From CAIWHR01 sp963813415 (GTDB taxonomy: Bacteria; Pseudomonadota; Gammaproteobacteria; Burkholderiales; Casimicrobiaceae), in contig CAWEYW010000007.1 in the NCBI GenBank assembly GCA_963813415.1, positions 310,001-374,000 of the forward strand: 64,000 bases of DNA, in the 5' to 3' direction. The position numbers and the translations under genes are program-made. Below are positions 24,339-32,709 of the stretch, one piece after another; the stretch's first letter is position 1; each line of letters begins with the position of its first letter. The notes beneath the pieces were generated by a model. That model saw only the letters and a program-made list of their open reading frames with translations, did no database searches and had not been told where the DNA came from.

Positions 24339-27149
24339 ATGAACGACATGGCGGGCATTGCGGCGGCGCAGAAGGCGATTGCCTTCACCCTGAACGGGAA
24401 GGTGATCGACGCGCGGCCGGACGAGACCATCATCCAGGCCGCAGCGCGCCAGGGCGTGGACATCCCGCATCTGTGCTATGCGGAGAACATGCGCCCGGAC
24501 GGCAACTGCCGTGCGTGCGTCGTCGAGATCGAGGGCGAGCGCGTGCTGGCGCCGTCCTGCTGCCGCGCGCCCAAGGAAGGCATGGTCGTGTCGAGCGTCA
24601 GCGCGCGCGCGCTGCACGCGCAGAAGATGGTGCTGGAGCTGCTGCAGTCCGACATGCCCCCGCACCAGTACCGGCTGGATTCCGAGCTGCAGCACTACGT
24701 GCGCGAGCTCGACATCGGCACGCCCCGGTTCGCCCCGCGCCTGTCGCCCGACGCCGACCTCTCCCATCCGGCGATCGCGGTCAATCTCGATGCGTGCATC
24801 CAGTGCACGCGCTGCGTGCGCGCCTGTCGCGAGGTGCAGGTCAACGACGTGATCGGGTTCGCCTATCGCGGCGATCATTCCGCTCCCGTGTTCGATCTCG
24901 ACGATCCGATGGGTGCGTCGACATGCGTGGCGTGCGGCGAATGCGTGCAGGCCTGCCCGACGGGAGCGCTGATGCCCGCCCGCGAAGCCGGTCTCATCGA
25001 CGCCGACAAGACGGTCGACTCGCTGTGCCCGTATTGCGGGGTGGGCTGCCAGCTCACCTATCACGTCAAGGACAACAGGATCGTGCGCGTCCAGGGCCGC
25101 GACGGCCCTGCCAACCATGGCCGGCTGTGCGTCAAGGGCCGCTACGGCTTCGACTACGTGCACCACAAGCAACGCCTCACGCGGCCGCTGATCCGGCGCG
25201 AAGGCATGGCGAAGTCCGCCGACTTCATCATGGATCCGGACGACGTGATGCGCGTGTTCCGCGAAGCGTCATGGGATGAGGCGCTCGAGCTGGCCGGTGG
25301 CAGGCTGCGGCAGCTGCGTGACGATCATGGTCCGGCGGCGCTCGCCGGCTTCGGCTCGGCCAAGGGCAGCAACGAGGAGGCGTACCTGTTCGAGAAGCTC
25401 GTGCGCACGGGCTTTCGCAGCAACAACGTGGACCACTGTACGCGCCTTTGCCACGCGTCGAGCGTCGCCGCGCTGATCGAGGGCATCGGCTCCGGTGCGG
25501 TGTCCAACCCGGTGATGGACGTGCTCCAGGCCGAGGTCGTGCTGCTCATCGGCGCGAACCCCATCGTCAATCATCCCGTCGCGGCCACGTGGATCAAGAA
25601 CGCCACGAAGCAGGGCACCAAGCTTATCCTGGCCGATCCGCGCCGGTCCGAGCTTGCCCGTCATGCGTCGTACTACCTGCAGTTCAAGGCGGACACCGAC
25701 GTCGCCCTCCTGAACGCGATGATGCACACCATCGTCACCGAAGGTCTGGTGAACCAGGCATTCATCGCCGATCGCACCAACGGCTACGACGAGCTGCGGC
25801 GGAACGTCGAGGGCTACAGCGCCGAAGCGATGGCGCCCATCTGCGGCATTCCCGCCGAGACGATCCGAGAGGTCGCCCGGCTCTTCGCCACCTCGCGGGC
25901 GTCGATGATCCTGTGGGGCATGGGCATCTCGCAGCACGTGCACGGCACCGACAATGCCCGCTGTCTCATCGCGCTGTCGATGATCACCGGCCAGATCGGG
26001 CGGCCGGGCACGGGCCTCCATCCGCTGCGCGGGCAGAACAACGTGCAGGGGGCGTCCGACTCCGGTCTCATCCCCATGTTCTTCCCGGACTACCAGCGCG
26101 TCGACAACCCGGAAGCGCGCGCGCGGTTCGAGAAGCTCTGGAACACGCCACTGGATCCGCGTCCCGGGCTCACCGTGGTCGAGATCATGGATGCCACGCA
26201 CGCCGGCCAGATCCGTGGCATGTACATCATGGGCGAAAACCCGGCGATGTCCGACCCGGACGTGCACCATGCGCGCGGCGCGCTCGCCAAGCTCGAGCAC
26301 CTCGTGGTGCAGGACATCTTTCTGACCGAGACCTGCTATCTCGCCGACATCATCCTGCCGGCGACGGCCTTCCCCGAGAAGACGGGCACGTTCACCAACA
26401 CCGATCGTCTCGTGCAACTCGGGCGCAAGGCGCTCGATGCACCCGGCGAAGCCAAGCCGGACTTGTGGATCATCCAGGAGATCGCACGACGTCTCGGCCT
26501 CGCCTGGAACTACACCCACCCGTCGCAAGTGTTCAACGAGATGCGCAAGGCGATGCCGTCGATCGCCGGCATCACGTGGGAGCGGCTGGAAGCCGAATCG
26601 GCGGTGACGTACCCGTGCGTGAACGAGGGCGATCCCGGCGATCCGGTCGTCTTCACCGAGGATTTTCCGACCCCGACGCATCGCGCGCGGCTCGTTCCCG
26701 CGGATCTCATCCCCGCCAACGAGCGTCCGGATGCGGAATATCCGATGGTGCTGATCACCGGGCGGCAGCTCGAGCATTGGCACACCGGCAGCATGACGCG
26801 GCGCGCGTCGGTGCTCGATGCGATCGAGCCCGAGCCCGTGGCCTCGCTCAATTCGGGCGACCTGACGCGCCTGGGAGTGCGTCCGGGTGACGTCATCACC
26901 GTGGAATCGCGCCGCGGCCGCATCTCGCTCTATGCGCGTGCCGACGAGGGCACGCCGGCCGGCGCGGTGTTCATCCCGTTCTGCTATTACGAGGCAGCGG
27001 CGAACATGCTGACGAATCCTGCCCTCGATCCGTTCGGCAAGATCCCGGAATTCAAGTACTGCGCCGTGCGTGTGCATGCCGGCGGAACGATCGAGGAGCA
27101 CATGAGCTTCGGCGGCGGACACGTCCTGCCCGAAGCGCAGACGGCGTAA
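24339..27149 (+). CDS. NAD-dependent formate dehydrogenase alpha subunit (Mo/W-bisPGD)
   Basis: 936-residue catalytic subunit oxidising formate to CO2. In order: a NuoG-like [2Fe-2S] domain (CYAENMRPDGNCRACVVEIEG, PSCC); two [4Fe-4S] motifs (CIQCTRCVRACREVQ and CVACGECVQACPTGAL); the cluster of the molybdopterin domain (CPYCGVGCQLTY, then LCVKGRYG). The metal ligand is C371 followed by H372 (CTRLCHASSVAAL), so a Cys and not a Sec enzyme. The C-terminal pterin-binding domain includes HTGSMTRRA. The ribosome site is AGAGGAAG. Mo versus W cannot be decided from sequence. Confidence 0.92.
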   Translation: MNDMAGIAAAQKAIAFTLNGKVIDARPDETIIQAAARQGVDIPHLCYAENMRPDGNCRACVVEIEGERVLAPSCCRAPKEGMVVSSVSARALHAQKMVLELLQSDMPPHQYRLDSELQHYVRELDIGTPRFAPRLSPDADLSHPAIAVNLDACIQCTRCVRACREVQVNDVIGFAYRGDHSAPVFDLDDPMGASTCVACGECVQACPTGALMPAREAGLIDADKTVDSLCPYCGVGCQLTYHVKDNRIVRVQGRDGPANHGRLCVKGRYGFDYVHHKQRLTRPLIRREGMAKSADFIMDPDDVMRVFREASWDEALELAGGRLRQLRDDHGPAALAGFGSAKGSNEEAYLFEKLVRTGFRSNNVDHCTRLCHASSVAALIEGIGSGAVSNPVMDVLQAEVVLLIGANPIVNHPVAATWIKNATKQGTKLILADPRRSELARHASYYLQFKADTDVALLNAMMHTIVTEGLVNQAFIADRTNGYDELRRNVEGYSAEAMAPICGIPAETIREVARLFATSRASMILWGMGISQHVHGTDNARCLIALSMITGQIGRPGTGLHPLRGQNNVQGASDSGLIPMFFPDYQRVDNPEARARFEKLWNTPLDPRPGLTVVEIMDATHAGQIRGMYIMGENPAMSDPDVHHARGALAKLEHLVVQDIFLTETCYLADIILPATAFPEKTGTFTNTDRLVQLGRKALDAPGEAKPDLWIIQEIARRLGLAWNYTHPSQVFNEMRKAMPSIAGITWERLEAESAVTYPCVNEGDPGDPVVFTEDFPTPTHRARLVPADLIPANERPDAEYPMVLITGRQLEHWHTGSMTRRASVLDAIEPEPVASLNSGDLTRLGVRPGDVITVESRRGRISLYARADEGTPAGAVFIPFCYYEAAANMLTNPALDPFGKIPEFKYCAVRVHAGGTIEEHMSFGGGHVLPEAQTA

Positions 27150-27208
27150 GAGGGCAACGATCAGCGGTGGCGGATCCGGCGGGTAACGGCTCCGGGGCGC
27201 GAGGCATG

Positions 27209-27232
27209 CCGGTCAGGCTCCGGCCTGACCGG
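27209..27232 (+). other. intercistronic hairpin between formate dehydrogenase and CoA ligase genes
   Basis: Perfect 9-bp stem CCGGTCAGG (27209-27217) with CCTGACCGG (27224-27232) and a 6-nt loop, without a U-tract. A possible processing or stabilising element inside the operon; function inferred only. Confidence 0.45.
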
Positions 27233-27298
27233 GCGCAGGACTGAGGCGGCACCTGCATCACGATGATTTCGAGAAATGACGAAGAAGGGACGATCAAC

Positions 27299-29464
27299 AT
27301 GGCCGAAGACAAGAAGCATTCAGGGGGCAAGATGACGCAAGACAAGACGGCGATCCGGCAGATTCTCGACAAGGTGAAGGCGGAGGGACGCACCTCGCTC
27401 ACCGCGCCCGAAGGCAAGCTGGTCTGCGATGCGTACGGCATCCCGGTGCCGCGCGAAGGCGTCGCCACTTCGCGCCAGCAGGCCGCACAGCTCGCGAGCA
27501 GCATGGGCTTCCCGGTCGTGCTGAAGATCGTCTCGCCGGAAATCCTGCACAAGACCGAAGCCGGCGGCGTGCTGGTCGGCGTGAAGTCCGCGCAGGAAGC
27601 CGAGCAGGGCTTCGACACCATCATGGCCAACGCGAAGAAGTACGACGCGAAGGCAAACCTGCTGGGCGTGCAGGTGCAGCAGATGCTGAAGGGCGGCCAG
27701 GAAGTGATCGTCGGCGCGGTCACCGACCAGTCGTTCGGCAAGCTCGTGGCCTTTGGCCTCGGTGGCGTGCTCGTCGAGGTGCTGAAGGACATCACGTTCC
27801 GTCTCGCACCCGCGTCGCGGGAGGATGCGCTGTCGATGCTCGACGGCGTGCAGGCGGCCGAGATCCTCAAGGGCGTGCGCGGCGCCGATCCGGTCAATCG
27901 CGAGGCGCTCGCAGCGCTGATCGAGAACGTGTCGCGGCTGGTTTCGGATTTTCCCGAAATCGCCGAGATGGACCTGAATCCGGTGTTCGCGACGAAGGAA
28001 GGTGCCATCGCCGCCGACGTGCGCATCGTGGTCGACTGGAATCCTGCGCCCGCGCGGTTCCGTCCGAAGCACGAGGACATCGTCCGCGACATGAACCGCA
28101 TCATGAAGCCGGATGCGGTGGCGGTCATCGGCGCGTCGAACGAGGCCGGCAAGATCGGCAACTCGGTCATGAAGAACCTGATCAACGGCGGCTATCAGGG
28201 CGAGATCTACCCGATCCATCCCTCGGCCGGCGAGATCATGGGCCGCAAGGCATACAAGAGCGTCAAGGACGTGCCGGGCACGATCGACGTCGCCGTCTTC
28301 GCCATTCCCGCCAAGTTCGTCGCCCAGGCGCTGATCGAAGTCGGCGAGAAGAAGATCCCCGGCGCGGTGCTCATCCCCTCCGGGTTCGCCGAGACCGGCA
28401 ACGTCGAGGGCCAGAAGGAAATCCAGGAAATCGGTCGCAAGTACGGCGTGCGCCTGATGGGCCCGAACATCTACGGCTTCTACTACACGTGGAAGAACCT
28501 GTGCGCGACGTTCTGCACGGCGTACGACGTGAAGGGGCACGCGGCGCTGTCGTCGCAATCGGGCGGCATCGGCATGGCGATCATCGGTTTCTCGCGCTCC
28601 GCCAAGATGGGCGTGTCGGCGATCGTCGGCCTCGGCAACAAGTCGGACATCGACGAGGACGATCTCCTCACGTTCTTCGAGCAGGACGAGAACACGCACA
28701 TCATCGCCCAGCACTGCGAGGACCTGAAGGACGGTCGCGCCTTCGCTGAGGTGGCGAAGCGCGTCTCCAAGAAGAAACCGGTCGTGGTGCTCAAGGCCGG
28801 CCGCACCAGCATGGGCGCGCGTGCGGCGAGCTCGCACACCGGTGCGCTCGCCGGCAACGACAAGATCTACGAGGACGTACTGAAGCAGTCGGGCGTGATC
28901 CGCGCGCGGAGCCTCCGCGACCTGCTCGAGTTCGCGCGCGCGATTCCCGTGCTGCCGACCCCCAAGGGCGAGAACGTGGTGATCATCACCGGCGCGGGCG
29001 GCTCGGGTGTGCTGTTGTCCGACGCCTGCGTCGACAACGACCTGCAGCTGATGACCATGCCGGCGGATCTCGATGCGGCCTTCAAGAAGTTCATCCCGCC
29101 GTTCGGCGCGTCGGGAAACCCGGTGGACATCACCGGCGGCGAGCCGCCGAAGACGTACCAGAACACCATCCGCCTGGGGCTCGAGGATCCGCGCATCCAC
29201 GCCCTCATCCTTGGCTACTGGCACACGATCATCACGCCGCCGATGGTGTTCGCGAAGCTCGTCGCCGAAGTCGTCGAGGAGTTCAGGGCCAGGGGCATCT
29301 CGAAGCCGATCGTCGCCTCGCTTGCGGGGGACGTCGAGGTCGAGGAAGCCGCGGAATACCTGTTCGATCACGGCGTTCCGGCCTATCCGTATTCCACGGA
29401 AATGCCCGTTGCCGTGCTGGGTGCCAAGTACAAGTGGGCGCGCGGCGCGGGATTGATCAAATAG
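27299..29464 (+). CDS. ATP-grasp acyl-CoA ligase (ADP-forming acetyl-CoA synthetase superfamily), possible oxalyl-CoA synthetase
   Basis: 721 residues from MAEDKKHS (AAGGGA 8 nt upstream; an ATG 12 codons earlier is less likely). The ATP-grasp domain comes first (about residues 30-240: GFPVVLKIVSPEILHKTEAGGVLVG, FGLGGVLVEVLKD). Then a CoA-binding Rossmann domain (DAVAVIGASNEAGKIGNSV) and a succinyl-CoA-ligase-like domain with the predicted phosphohistidine H513 in ASSHTGALAG. In many single-chain ADP-forming acyl-CoA synthetases the ATP-grasp part is C-terminal, so this order is permuted. Its place between formate dehydrogenase and oxc suggests activation of oxalate or formate to its CoA ester. 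That substrate is inference. Confidence 0.82.
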   Translation: MAEDKKHSGGKMTQDKTAIRQILDKVKAEGRTSLTAPEGKLVCDAYGIPVPREGVATSRQQAAQLASSMGFPVVLKIVSPEILHKTEAGGVLVGVKSAQEAEQGFDTIMANAKKYDAKANLLGVQVQQMLKGGQEVIVGAVTDQSFGKLVAFGLGGVLVEVLKDITFRLAPASREDALSMLDGVQAAEILKGVRGADPVNREALAALIENVSRLVSDFPEIAEMDLNPVFATKEGAIAADVRIVVDWNPAPARFRPKHEDIVRDMNRIMKPDAVAVIGASNEAGKIGNSVMKNLINGGYQGEIYPIHPSAGEIMGRKAYKSVKDVPGTIDVAVFAIPAKFVAQALIEVGEKKIPGAVLIPSGFAETGNVEGQKEIQEIGRKYGVRLMGPNIYGFYYTWKNLCATFCTAYDVKGHAALSSQSGGIGMAIIGFSRSAKMGVSAIVGLGNKSDIDEDDLLTFFEQDENTHIIAQHCEDLKDGRAFAEVAKRVSKKKPVVVLKAGRTSMGARAASSHTGALAGNDKIYEDVLKQSGVIRARSLRDLLEFARAIPVLPTPKGENVVIITGAGGSGVLLSDACVDNDLQLMTMPADLDAAFKKFIPPFGASGNPVDITGGEPPKTYQNTIRLGLEDPRIHALILGYWHTIITPPMVFAKLVAEVVEEFRARGISKPIVASLAGDVEVEEAAEYLFDHGVPAYPYSTEMPVAVLGAKYKWARGAGLIK

Positions 29465-29527
29465 ATTGGAACCGAGGTGGCAAGCGCTGCCGCGCGCCAC
29501 CTCGAATCTGCTTTCTGAGGAGCGAAC

Positions 29528-31330
29528 ATGGACAGCGTCACCACAGCGCGCAAGGAACCGGCACCCGCCGGAATGCAGGCGACCCAGGAGATGGCCAGTG
29601 GCGGCCAGGCGGTGGCCAATCCGCAAGCACAAGAGATCGACGGTTTTCATCTCGTCATCGATGCCCTCAAGCTCAACGACATCGACACGATCTTCGGCCT
29701 GCCCGGCATCCCGATCACCGACCTCACGCGCAAGGCACAGGCCGCAGGCATGCGCGTGATCTCGTTCCGCCATGAGCAGAATGCCGGCTATGCCGCGTCC
29801 ATCGCGGGGTTCCTGACGCAGAAGCCGGGCATTTGCATGACGGTGTCTGCGCCCGGCTTCCTCAATGGCCTGACGGCGCTCGCCAACGCGACCACCAATT
29901 GCTTCCCGATGATCCTCATCAGCGGCTCCAGCGAACGCGAGGTCGTCGACCTGCAGCAGGGCGACTACGAGGAGATGGACCAGCTCGCCATCGCAAAGCC
30001 GCTGTGCAAGGCCGCGTACCGCGTGCTCCATGCCGAGGACATCGGGGTGGGCATCGCGCGCGCCATTCGCGCCGCGGTTTCGGGCCGCCCCGGCGGCGTG
30101 TACCTCGACCTTCCGGCCAAGCTCTTCCCGCAGACGCTGGACGCGGAAGCGGGAAAGAAGTCGCTGATCAAGGTGGTCGATCCCGCGCCGCGTCAGATTC
30201 CGGCGCAGGATGCGGTGCAGCGCGCGCTCGAGCTGTTGAAGGGCGCCAAGCGTCCGCTCATCATTCTCGGCAAAGGTGCTGCGTATGCCCAGGCCGACGC
30301 GGATATCCGTGCGCTCGTCGAGAAGACCGGCATCCCCTATCTGCCGATGTCCATGGCGAAAGGCTTGCTGCCCGACACGCACGAGCAGTCGGCCTCCGCC
30401 GCGCGTTCCTTCGTGTTGCCCGAAGCCGACGTCGTCATGTTGATCGGCGCGCGGCTCAACTGGCTGCTTTCGCAGGGCAAGGGCAAGACGTGGGGCGGCA
30501 AGAGCTCCAAGGAGTGGGGCGGCCAGAGGTTCATCCAGATCGACATCTCGCCACAGGAAGCGGACAGCAATGTCCGCATCGAAGCGCCGGTCGTAGGCGA
30601 CATCGGTTCGTGCGTGTCGGCGCTGCTCGCCGGCCTTGGCAGCACCTGGGCGAAGCCTCCGGCCGAGTGGCTGAACGCCATCACGGAGCGCAAGACCAAG
30701 AACGTCGCGAAGATGGCCGAGACGCTCGCCAAGAATCCGTCGCCGATGAATTTCCACAGCGCGCTCAACGTGGTGCGCGACATCGTCAAGGCGAACCCGG
30801 ACGCCATGCTCGTCAACGAAGGCGCCAATGCGCTCGACTTCACCCGCAGCATCGTCGACATGTACAAGCCGCGCAAACGCGTGGACGTCGGCACTTGGGG
30901 CGTGATGGGCATCGGCATGGGCTTCTCCGTCGCCGCGGCGGTGGTCACGGACCAGCCGGTGATCGCGATCGAGGGCGACAGCGCCTTCGGCTTCTCCGGC
31001 ATGGAATGCGAAACCATCTGCCGTTACAACCTGCCGGTCTGCGTGGTGATCCTGAACAACAACGGCGTGTACCGCGGCGATGAGGTCAATCCGACCGGTG
31101 GCCGCGATCCGTCACCCTTGGTGTTCGTCAAGGACGCGCGCTACGAAAAGCTGATGGAGGCCTTCGGCGGTGTGGGTGTGCACGCCACGACGCCGGCCGA
31201 ATTGCGCAAGGCCATGGAAGAAGCGATCCGCTCACGCAAGCCCACGCTCATCAATGCCGTCATCGACGAGGCCGCCGGCACGGAAAGCGGGCGCATCACG
31301 AGCCTCAATCCGAGCGCAAAGAAGAAATGA
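29528..31330 (+). CDS. oxc: oxalyl-CoA decarboxylase
   Basis: Thiamine-diphosphate enzyme converting oxalyl-CoA to formyl-CoA and CO2; 600 residues. The N-terminal PYR domain has the catalytic glutamate E83 in FRHEQNAGYAAS (Glu56 in Oxalobacter). The C-terminal PP domain has the TPP/Mg motif GDSAFGFSGMECETICRYNL ending in NNN. Before the enzyme core there is an extra leader of about 30 residues rich in Ala and Gln. TGAGGAGCG precedes the ATG. It is the last gene of the oxalate operon; a long inverted repeat follows directly. Confidence 0.95.
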   Translation: MDSVTTARKEPAPAGMQATQEMASGGQAVANPQAQEIDGFHLVIDALKLNDIDTIFGLPGIPITDLTRKAQAAGMRVISFRHEQNAGYAASIAGFLTQKPGICMTVSAPGFLNGLTALANATTNCFPMILISGSSEREVVDLQQGDYEEMDQLAIAKPLCKAAYRVLHAEDIGVGIARAIRAAVSGRPGGVYLDLPAKLFPQTLDAEAGKKSLIKVVDPAPRQIPAQDAVQRALELLKGAKRPLIILGKGAAYAQADADIRALVEKTGIPYLPMSMAKGLLPDTHEQSASAARSFVLPEADVVMLIGARLNWLLSQGKGKTWGGKSSKEWGGQRFIQIDISPQEADSNVRIEAPVVGDIGSCVSALLAGLGSTWAKPPAEWLNAITERKTKNVAKMAETLAKNPSPMNFHSALNVVRDIVKANPDAMLVNEGANALDFTRSIVDMYKPRKRVDVGTWGVMGIGMGFSVAAAVVTDQPVIAIEGDSAFGFSGMECETICRYNLPVCVVILNNNGVYRGDEVNPTGGRDPSPLVFVKDARYEKLMEAFGGVGVHATTPAELRKAMEEAIRSRKPTLINAVIDEAAGTESGRITSLNPSAKKK

Positions 31331-31334
31331 AAGG

Positions 31335-31416
31335 TAATGGGGTCAGTGTAAGTTATCGAAAGCGGACCCGCTGCCGGAGCGCGCCGTTCGGCCGATAACT
31401 TACACTGACCCCATTA
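31335..31416. repeat. REP-like element: perfect 24-bp inverted repeat between convergent genes
   Basis: Left arm 31335-31358 starts TAATGGGGTCAG and ends GTTATCG; right arm 31393-31416 is its exact reverse complement; the spacer is 34 nt. It fills the gap between the oxc stop and the stop of the convergent oxidoreductase gene. It resembles extragenic palindromes mobilised by REP-associated transposases in betaproteobacteria. It could serve as a bidirectional terminator. No second copy was seen in this window and no transposase gene is nearby. Confidence 0.75.
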
Positions 31417-31420
31417 ATCG

Positions 31421-32437
31421 CTACGCGGCCTGCACCTCGAGCATGATCTTGCCGATGTGCTCGGACGACTCCATCAGTGCGTGCGCAGCTGCGGCTTGCT
31501 CCAGCGGATACACGCGGAAGATCACCGGCTTGAGGCGTCCTGACGGAAAGAGCGGCCAGACGTGCTCGCGAAGCGCCGAGGCGATCGCGATCTTTCGTGC
31601 CGTCGGGCTTGCGCGCAGCGTCGACCCGGTCACGGTGAGGCGCTTTATCATGATGAAGCGCCAGTCCGCCTCGACCTTGCTCCCCTGCAGAAAGGCGATG
31701 ATGACGAGGCGGCCTTCGAGCGCGAGGCACTTCAAGTTCTTCTCGATGTAGTCGCCGCCCACCATGTCGAGGATGACGTTCACGCCGGCCTTGTCGGTCA
31801 GGCGCGCCATCTCCTTCGCGAAGTCGGTCTCGCGGTAATTGATCACGTGGTCGGCGCCCATTTTCCGGCAGAACGCCGCCTTGTCGGCATTGCCCACGGT
31901 CGTGTAGACCGTCGCGCCCCAGGCCTTGGCGAGCTGGATGGCGGTCAGGCCGATGCCGCTCGAGCCGCCGTGGATGAGGATGCTCTCGCCGGGCGCGAGG
32001 CGGCCACGCTCGAAGACGTTGTGCCAGACCGTGAAGTAATTCTCGGGCAGGCTCGCCGCCTCGAGCATGGACAACCCGTCGGGCAAAGGCAGGCAGAAGC
32101 CGGCAGGCGTCGTGCAGTACTCAGCGTAGCCGCCACCGGGCACGAGGGCACACACTGCGTCGCCCACACGCCATTGCGTCACGTCGTCGGCGACCGCGGC
32201 GATGACTCCGGCCACTTCCAGGCCGATGACCGGCGACGCATCGGGGGGCGGCGGGTAGGCCCCGGTGCGCTGGATGCAGTCGGGCCGGTTGACGCCCGCG
32301 TAGCGCACCGCGATCAGCACCTCGCCTGGCCGGGGCCGCGGCACTGGCATCTGCGCCGGTGCCAGCACCTCGGGCGGACCGGGCTCGCGCGCGGCGATGT
32401 AGCGCATCGTATCTGGCAGGTCTGTCATTGCATTCAT
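31421..32437 (-). CDS. NAD(P)H quinone oxidoreductase, PIG3/zeta-crystallin type
   Basis: Zinc-free medium-chain reductase of 338 residues. It reads MRYIAAREPGPPEVLAP, then VRYAGVNRPDCIQRTGAYPP. The NADPH fold is GESILIHGGSSGIGLTAIQLAKAWG, followed by KMGADHVINYRE and NVILDMVGGDYIEKN. The PIG3-like quinone-oxidoreductase subgroup fits best. It would reduce quinones or related enones with NADPH. It converges on oxc and is separated from it by the inverted repeat, so it is probably not part of the oxalate pathway. Confidence 0.88.
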   Translation of the reverse strand: MNAMTDLPDTMRYIAAREPGPPEVLAPAQMPVPRPRPGEVLIAVRYAGVNRPDCIQRTGAYPPPPDASPVIGLEVAGVIAAVADDVTQWRVGDAVCALVPGGGYAEYCTTPAGFCLPLPDGLSMLEAASLPENYFTVWHNVFERGRLAPGESILIHGGSSGIGLTAIQLAKAWGATVYTTVGNADKAAFCRKMGADHVINYRETDFAKEMARLTDKAGVNVILDMVGGDYIEKNLKCLALEGRLVIIAFLQGSKVEADWRFIMIKRLTVTGSTLRASPTARKIAIASALREHVWPLFPSGRLKPVIFRVYPLEQAAAAHALMESSEHIGKIMLEVQAA

Positions 32438-32577
32438 CGCTTCCGGCGTTTTTCACAGCACCCGCCGATTGTACCCAGTGCGCTTCGCCGCATCAGCGGC
32501 GGCGCGCGGCAAGGTGCTGCGGCGATCAGTCGCGTTTCTGGGCTGCTGAAAGCCCGCGCTTGATGGCTGTCAATGCG

Positions 32578-32598
32578 GTATGCTGCATCGCAGCATAC
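32578..32598. promoter_or_regulatory. perfect palindromic operator-like site
   Basis: GTATGCTGC (32578-32586), spacer ATC, GCAGCATAC (32590-32598): a perfect 9-bp inverted repeat in the divergent promoter gap between the quinone oxidoreductase and the PanE-family gene. The core CTGC-N3-GCAG fits the motif reported for PhaR. No PHA genes are visible, so the regulator is unknown. Confidence 0.5.
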
Positions 32599-32709
32599 GA
32601 TAAGCTCGGCGATGCTCTCGCCGTGCAGAAGCTCCACACGGCATCGATTTTTGCGACGCACCAGCGCACCGGCCACGAGAGCGGCAGCCGGGCGTGACGA
32701 GGAACATTC

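Noticed and set aside
27320..30757. Very long open frame on the minus strand (over 1,100 codons) opposite the CoA ligase and oxc genes
   Set aside because: Its product is Arg/His/Asp-rich without domain character, it lies entirely opposite two well-conserved enzymes, and long antisense frames are expected at this GC content.
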